64,000 nt of DNA from positions 186,001 through 250,000 of the forward strand of contig DATLCF010000002.1 of the NCBI GenBank assembly GCA_035526505.1. The letters run 5' to 3'. The position numbers and the translations under genes are program-made. Under the pieces are notes generated by a model. That model searched no databases, had not been told where the DNA came from, and was given only the letters and a program-made list of their open reading frames with translations. Every line of letters starts with the position of its first letter. Positions within the stretch are counted from its first letter, which is position 1. The DNA comes from DATLCF01 sp035526505 (lineage in GTDB: Bacteria; Patescibacteriota; Saccharimonadia; Saccharimonadales; UBA4665). Below, piece by piece: positions 60,932 through 64,000 of the stretch.

Positions 60932-61105
60932 ATGCAAGAAGTAAATTCAAACCTAAACCCTCAAGAAATATTACACGCAATGGGAGTACTCATTGACCCT
61001 GGCGATAATCGCCCACCAGCTGAAATACTGACGTTTTTAAAAAGTGTGGCCACAAATGGCATTGCACAAGTAGTCACGCTAGAAACCCGGGCCAATACGG
61101 TATAA
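60932..61105 (+). CDS. 57-residue unknown protein between attenuator and trpS
   Basis: The ATG at 60932 lies 7 bases after AAGGA, directly downstream of the attenuator terminator; its TAA overlaps the trpS ATG at 61105. The peptide (for example NPQEILHAMGVLIDPGDNRP, AEILTFLKSVATNGIAQVV) is predicted helical and not recognised. It is the first gene controlled by the attenuator and is probably translationally coupled to trpS. A longer frame from 60818 would run through the terminator and is rejected. Confidence 0.6.
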   Translation: MQEVNSNLNPQEILHAMGVLIDPGDNRPPAEILTFLKSVATNGIAQVVTLETRANTV

Positions 61106-62148
61106 TGAAAACAGCTATGAGCAAACCAGTTGTTTTAACCGGCCTAAGGGCCAATAACGATCTTCATATTGGCAACTATTTTGGTGCGCTGCTGCCCATG
61201 ATAGACATGGCCACCCACCGTTCCGGCGAATACCAAATAAACATGTTTGTGCCCGACCTGCATAGCTTTACCACACCCATCGACCACAGCACCTTGCAGG
61301 CGCAGATTAGGCACAACCTACGGCTGTTCGTGGCTGCCGGCCTGCCACTGGATAATCCAGATATCCATTTGTACCGCCAAAGCTATGTGCCCGCGCACAG
61401 CGAACTTACCTGGATACTGGACTGCTTTACGGGGTATGGCGAAATGAGCCGCATGACGCAGTTTAAGGACAAGTCCGCCAAGCTCAGCGCCGACCGCATT
61501 AGCGTAGGGCTGTTTAACTATCCGGTGCTAATGGCGGCTGACATTTTGCTGTACAGCGCCAAGTACGTGCCGGTGGGCGACGACCAAAGCCAACACCTGG
61601 AATTTACCCGCGACATTGCCGCGCGCATAAACAGTCAGTTTGGCGATATCTTTACCCCGCCAGAACCCGTAGCCAAGCAGCATGAGTTCTTTGGCAAAGA
61701 CCAAGGCCTGCGCATCCGCGACCTGCAAAATCCGGACAAAAAAATGAGCAAAAGCGACGAATCGGGCAAGGGGATTATCTTTTTGGGCGACAGCCCAGAC
61801 GATGCAGCAAAGAAGATTATGAGCGCCGCCACCGACAGCGAAGGCGTTATCCGCTACGACCAAGCCAAGCAAGCCGGTATCAGCAACCTGCTACAAATTT
61901 TGGCCTTGCTAGAACAAAAAAATATTCAAGATGTAGTACAGCTGTGGGAAGGCAAGACCAGCTACGGCGAGTTCAAAACAGCTGTGGCCGATAAGGTACG
62001 TACCTTCTTAACCGAATTCCAAACCAAGCTGGCTGCCGTAGACGAACAGGCCTTGCAAGCCAAACTGCAATCGTCCGAGGCCGCTATGAATCAAACTGCC
62101 AATGCCACGCTACTCAAAGTGCAACAGGCTGTAGGCCTGCGCCCCTAA
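61105..62148 (+). CDS. trpS: Tryptophanyl-tRNA synthetase
   Basis: Class Ic synthetase, 347 residues. NDLHIGNYFGAL is the HIGH region, VPVGDDQSQHLEFTRDIA the ATP/Trp-binding part, and KKMSKSDESGKG the KMSKS loop. The start at 61105 overlaps the previous stop; a second ATG at 61117 lies 10 bases after a perfect TATAAT (61101-61106) and may be used by an unregulated second promoter. Main expression is predicted to be under the upstream Trp-sensing attenuator. Confidence 0.96.
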   Translation: MKTAMSKPVVLTGLRANNDLHIGNYFGALLPMIDMATHRSGEYQINMFVPDLHSFTTPIDHSTLQAQIRHNLRLFVAAGLPLDNPDIHLYRQSYVPAHSELTWILDCFTGYGEMSRMTQFKDKSAKLSADRISVGLFNYPVLMAADILLYSAKYVPVGDDQSQHLEFTRDIAARINSQFGDIFTPPEPVAKQHEFFGKDQGLRIRDLQNPDKKMSKSDESGKGIIFLGDSPDDAAKKIMSAATDSEGVIRYDQAKQAGISNLLQILALLEQKNIQDVVQLWEGKTSYGEFKTAVADKVRTFLTEFQTKLAAVDEQALQAKLQSSEAAMNQTANATLLKVQQAVGLRP

Positions 62149-62152
62149 TATC

Positions 62153-63016
62153 ATGGCCGTATTTACTGTTGGCGAAGAGCAAAAAGGCCTGCGGCTGGAC
62201 GTATTTATAACCGGCCGCATGCCACGCCTTAGCCGTGCCTATGTCCAAAAGCTAAGCGATGACGGCAAAATAGTGGTAAACGGCCACGCCCAAAAAGCAG
62301 GTTCTAAGCTACGCGAAGGCGACAAGGTGGTTATTAATTACAACGAAGCCGAGCTGGATAATATTCCGCATATTGACCTGCCCGTATTATACGAAGACGA
62401 CGACTGCGTGGTTATTAACAAACCGGCCGGTGTGCTTACGCACTCCCAAGGCTCGTTCCAGCCCGAAGCCACGGTGGCTACCTTCTTGCGCAACAAACTG
62501 CAAGGCATGGAGGGTGAGCGGGCAGGGGTAGTACACCGGCTGGATCGGGCCACCAGCGGGGTGATTATTGGGGCCAAAAACCAGGCAGCGCTCAGTTTTT
62601 TACAAAAACAATTTGCACTACGCAAGGTTAAAAAAACCTATGTGGCTGTGGTGCAGGGCCAGCCAGATCCGGCCGAAGCAATCATCGACATGCCTATCGA
62701 ACGCAACCCTAAAGCGCCAGCCACCTTCCGTGTGGGCCAAAATGGCAAACCGGCTATTACGCATTACCGCATGCTGCAAGCAGGCGAGCATTACAGTTTG
62801 ATCGAACTCAAGCCCGAAACCGGCCGTACCCACCAACTGCGCGTGCATTTGCAAAAAATTGGCCACCCCATTGTGGGCGACCCACTATATGGCGACGGCC
62901 ATTACGGCGACCGGCTATTTTTGCACGCGCTCAGCCTGGAAATCACCGTACCGAATCGCGAGCGCAAAACATTCACCGCGCCATTACCGCCGGAATTTAA
63001 AGAGCAAATAAAATAA
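62153..63016 (+). CDS. RluA-family pseudouridine synthase
   Basis: 287 residues. An S4 domain (RLDVFITGRMPRLSRAYVQKLSDDGKIVVNG) precedes the catalytic domain with Asp131 in HRLDRATSGV, as in RluD and RluC. It isomerises uridines in 23S rRNA (or tRNA); the exact site cannot be read. Overlaps holB by TAATG. Confidence 0.93.
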   Translation: MAVFTVGEEQKGLRLDVFITGRMPRLSRAYVQKLSDDGKIVVNGHAQKAGSKLREGDKVVINYNEAELDNIPHIDLPVLYEDDDCVVINKPAGVLTHSQGSFQPEATVATFLRNKLQGMEGERAGVVHRLDRATSGVIIGAKNQAALSFLQKQFALRKVKKTYVAVVQGQPDPAEAIIDMPIERNPKAPATFRVGQNGKPAITHYRMLQAGEHYSLIELKPETGRTHQLRVHLQKIGHPIVGDPLYGDGHYGDRLFLHALSLEITVPNRERKTFTAPLPPEFKEQIK

Positions 63017-63885
63017 TGACCGATATTGTCCTGCACGCCCACACTGCCAGCCAGCTAGAGCAGTTCATTGCCCAGCCCGCGCACGCCGTGCTGCTTACCG
63101 GCGCCGACGGCATAGGCAAGGCAACACTGGCCGCATATCTAGCCGCGCAAATACTGGAACTGCCAGCCGACAAGCTAGCGCAGTACCAATATGCCAAGCT
63201 GCTGGGTGCCCAGCGAGGGACAATTCCCATCGAGAGTATCCGCGAGTTGACCCACTTTTTGCAGCTTAAAACCATTGGCACCAAACCACTGCGTCGCGTG
63301 ATTATTGCCGAACATGCCCAGGGCCTCACCCTTGAGGCCCAAAACGCTTTCCTTAAGCTATTAGAAGAACCGCCCAGCGACACTATTATCATCCTTACCG
63401 CTGACACACCGCGGGCGCTGTTGCCCACCATCCGTTCCCGCCTGCAAACCATTGCCGTTAACGCACCGCCAGAGGCAGAACTAAAAAAACACTTTGCTAG
63501 CGCAGGCAACGACGAAACCGCCATTGCCCGCGGCTATTTCCTGAGCGGCGGCCTGCCAGGCCTGATGCATGCGCTGCTGGCTGACGACACCGCGCACCCG
63601 TTACTCAAAAGCGTGGCCGTGGCCAAAGAACTGTTAGGCCAGCCAGTATTCGAACGCCTTGCCAAAGTAGACAGCTTAAGCAAGCAAAAAGAAGAGGCAA
63701 CCCATGTACTGCAAGCCCTGCAGCACATTGCCCAAACCGGCCTGGACCAAGCCGCTGGCAAAAGTGACGCCGCGCGCATTAAACAGTGGCACCGCGTGCT
63801 CAAGCATACCTTTGCGGCTCAAACCGCGATGCAATACAGCGTTAACACCAAACTAGCCCTCACCAACTTAATGTTGCATATGTGA
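63016..63885 (+). CDS. holB: DNA polymerase III subunit delta-prime
   Basis: 289 residues, clamp-loader AAA+ protein. The P-loop remnant is GADGIGKAT (about 32-40); the family signature FLKLLEEPPSDTIIILTA ... LLPTIRSRLQ is present, with the SRC motif reading SRL. The zinc module with four cysteines found in many delta-prime proteins is absent. Confidence 0.88.
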   Translation: MTDIVLHAHTASQLEQFIAQPAHAVLLTGADGIGKATLAAYLAAQILELPADKLAQYQYAKLLGAQRGTIPIESIRELTHFLQLKTIGTKPLRRVIIAEHAQGLTLEAQNAFLKLLEEPPSDTIIILTADTPRALLPTIRSRLQTIAVNAPPEAELKKHFASAGNDETAIARGYFLSGGLPGLMHALLADDTAHPLLKSVAVAKELLGQPVFERLAKVDSLSKQKEEATHVLQALQHIAQTGLDQAAGKSDAARIKQWHRVLKHTFAAQTAMQYSVNTKLALTNLMLHM

Positions 63886-63902
63886 GAACCGTGCTCATTT
63901 GC

Positions 63903-63908
63903 TATAAT
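63903..63908 (+). promoter_or_regulatory. -10 box of the last gene
   Basis: Perfect TATAAT, 10 bases before the ATG at 63919; a near-leaderless arrangement. Confidence 0.55.
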
Positions 63909-63918
63909 AATAGGCAAC

Positions 63919-64000
63919 ATGTTTGAGCTGGTCATTATTGCAGGCTTCGGCCTTCTGGCATTTTTCAACACCACCGTGCATGACGATGAATTTGCCGGCG
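63919..64000 (+). CDS. Start of a probable membrane protein (truncated by window end)
   Basis: 27 codons are visible. The N-terminus MFELVIIAGFGLLAFFNTTVHDDEFAG is one short hydrophobic segment followed by an acidic stretch. Nothing more can be said. Confidence 0.5.
   Translation, partial: MFELVIIAGFGLLAFFNTTVHDDEFAG

Noticed and set aside
60781..60940. T-box riboswitch upstream of trpS
   Set aside because: No T-box sequence (AGGGTGG-type), no specifier stem; the leader peptide and alternative hairpins explain the region better.
60818..61105. 95-codon frame starting at 60818 as the real gene before trpS
   Set aside because: Its first third runs through the attenuator terminator; the ATG at 60932 has a ribosome binding site and starts after the terminator.
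1..64000. Recoded UGA (genetic code 25) as in Gracilibacteria and Absconditabacteria
   Set aside because: Several genes (radA, recG neighbours, rsmD neighbour, rplF neighbour) end at TGA in the expected place, and no conserved protein contains an in-frame TGA.
1..64000. CRISPR arrays, insertion sequences, prophage genes
   Set aside because: No direct repeat series, transposase, integrase or phage structural gene was seen in either strand.

Overview
The window is a dense housekeeping region of about 50% GC from a bacterium of the Candidate Phyla Radiation, most likely Candidatus Saccharibacteria (TM7) or a close relative. The grounds are a ribosomal protein operon that passes from uS5 straight to uL15 with no uL30 gene, a feature of CPR ribosomes; short genes with tight TAATG and ATGA overlaps; DUF4082 and small unknown surface proteins; and standard decoding with UGA as stop. 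The lineage call is inference. No insertion sequence, prophage, CRISPR array or rRNA was seen.

Layout: 1-6.4 kb holds the end of nusA, clpC under a CIRCE element, a membrane-anchored putative zincin, radA and a PIN-TRAM gene, closed by a bidirectional terminator facing a class A penicillin-binding protein on the minus strand. 9.4-18.9 kb holds tyrS, methyltransferases, recG, a zinc phospholipase C-like protein, rsmD, tRNA-Leu, a secreted DUF4082 protein, an alpha/beta hydrolase and a patatin. 19-31 kb holds hisS, tig, clpP under a second CIRCE, and rpoB-rpoC. 31-37.5 kb holds rpsL-rpsG-(unknown)-fusA, a lipoprotein, and tuf-rpsJ. 37.8-41.8 kb is a minus-strand ridA-ilvB-ilvN-ilvA operon. 42.7-52.2 kb is the S10-spc ribosomal operon starting at rplC, followed by an ABC exporter, secY, an M14/AstE-like gene and the alpha operon through rpsI at 60.7 kb. 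The window closes with trpS, a pseudouridine synthase, holB and the start of a membrane protein gene.

Most notable findings: (1) two classical leader-peptide transcription attenuators, one before trpS (Phe-Tyr-Trp-Phe leader) and one before the ilv operon (Ile-Ile-Asp-Ile-Ile-Val leader), each with 1:2, 2:3 and 3:4 pairings visible in the sequence; (2) an EF-G whose guanine-specificity motif reads NKIN instead of NKxD and whose G5 SA motif is also lost; (3) an RNA polymerase beta-prime subunit with every cysteine of both zinc sites replaced, alongside zinc-free bL36, uS14 and uS4; (4) tiny unknown genes tiled by overlapping start/stop codons into the ribosomal protein operon, including a 37-residue membrane protein; (5) many -10 boxes lying 6-7 nt before a start codon, indicating widespread leaderless mRNA; and (6) structured RNA leaders before rplC and rpsL.
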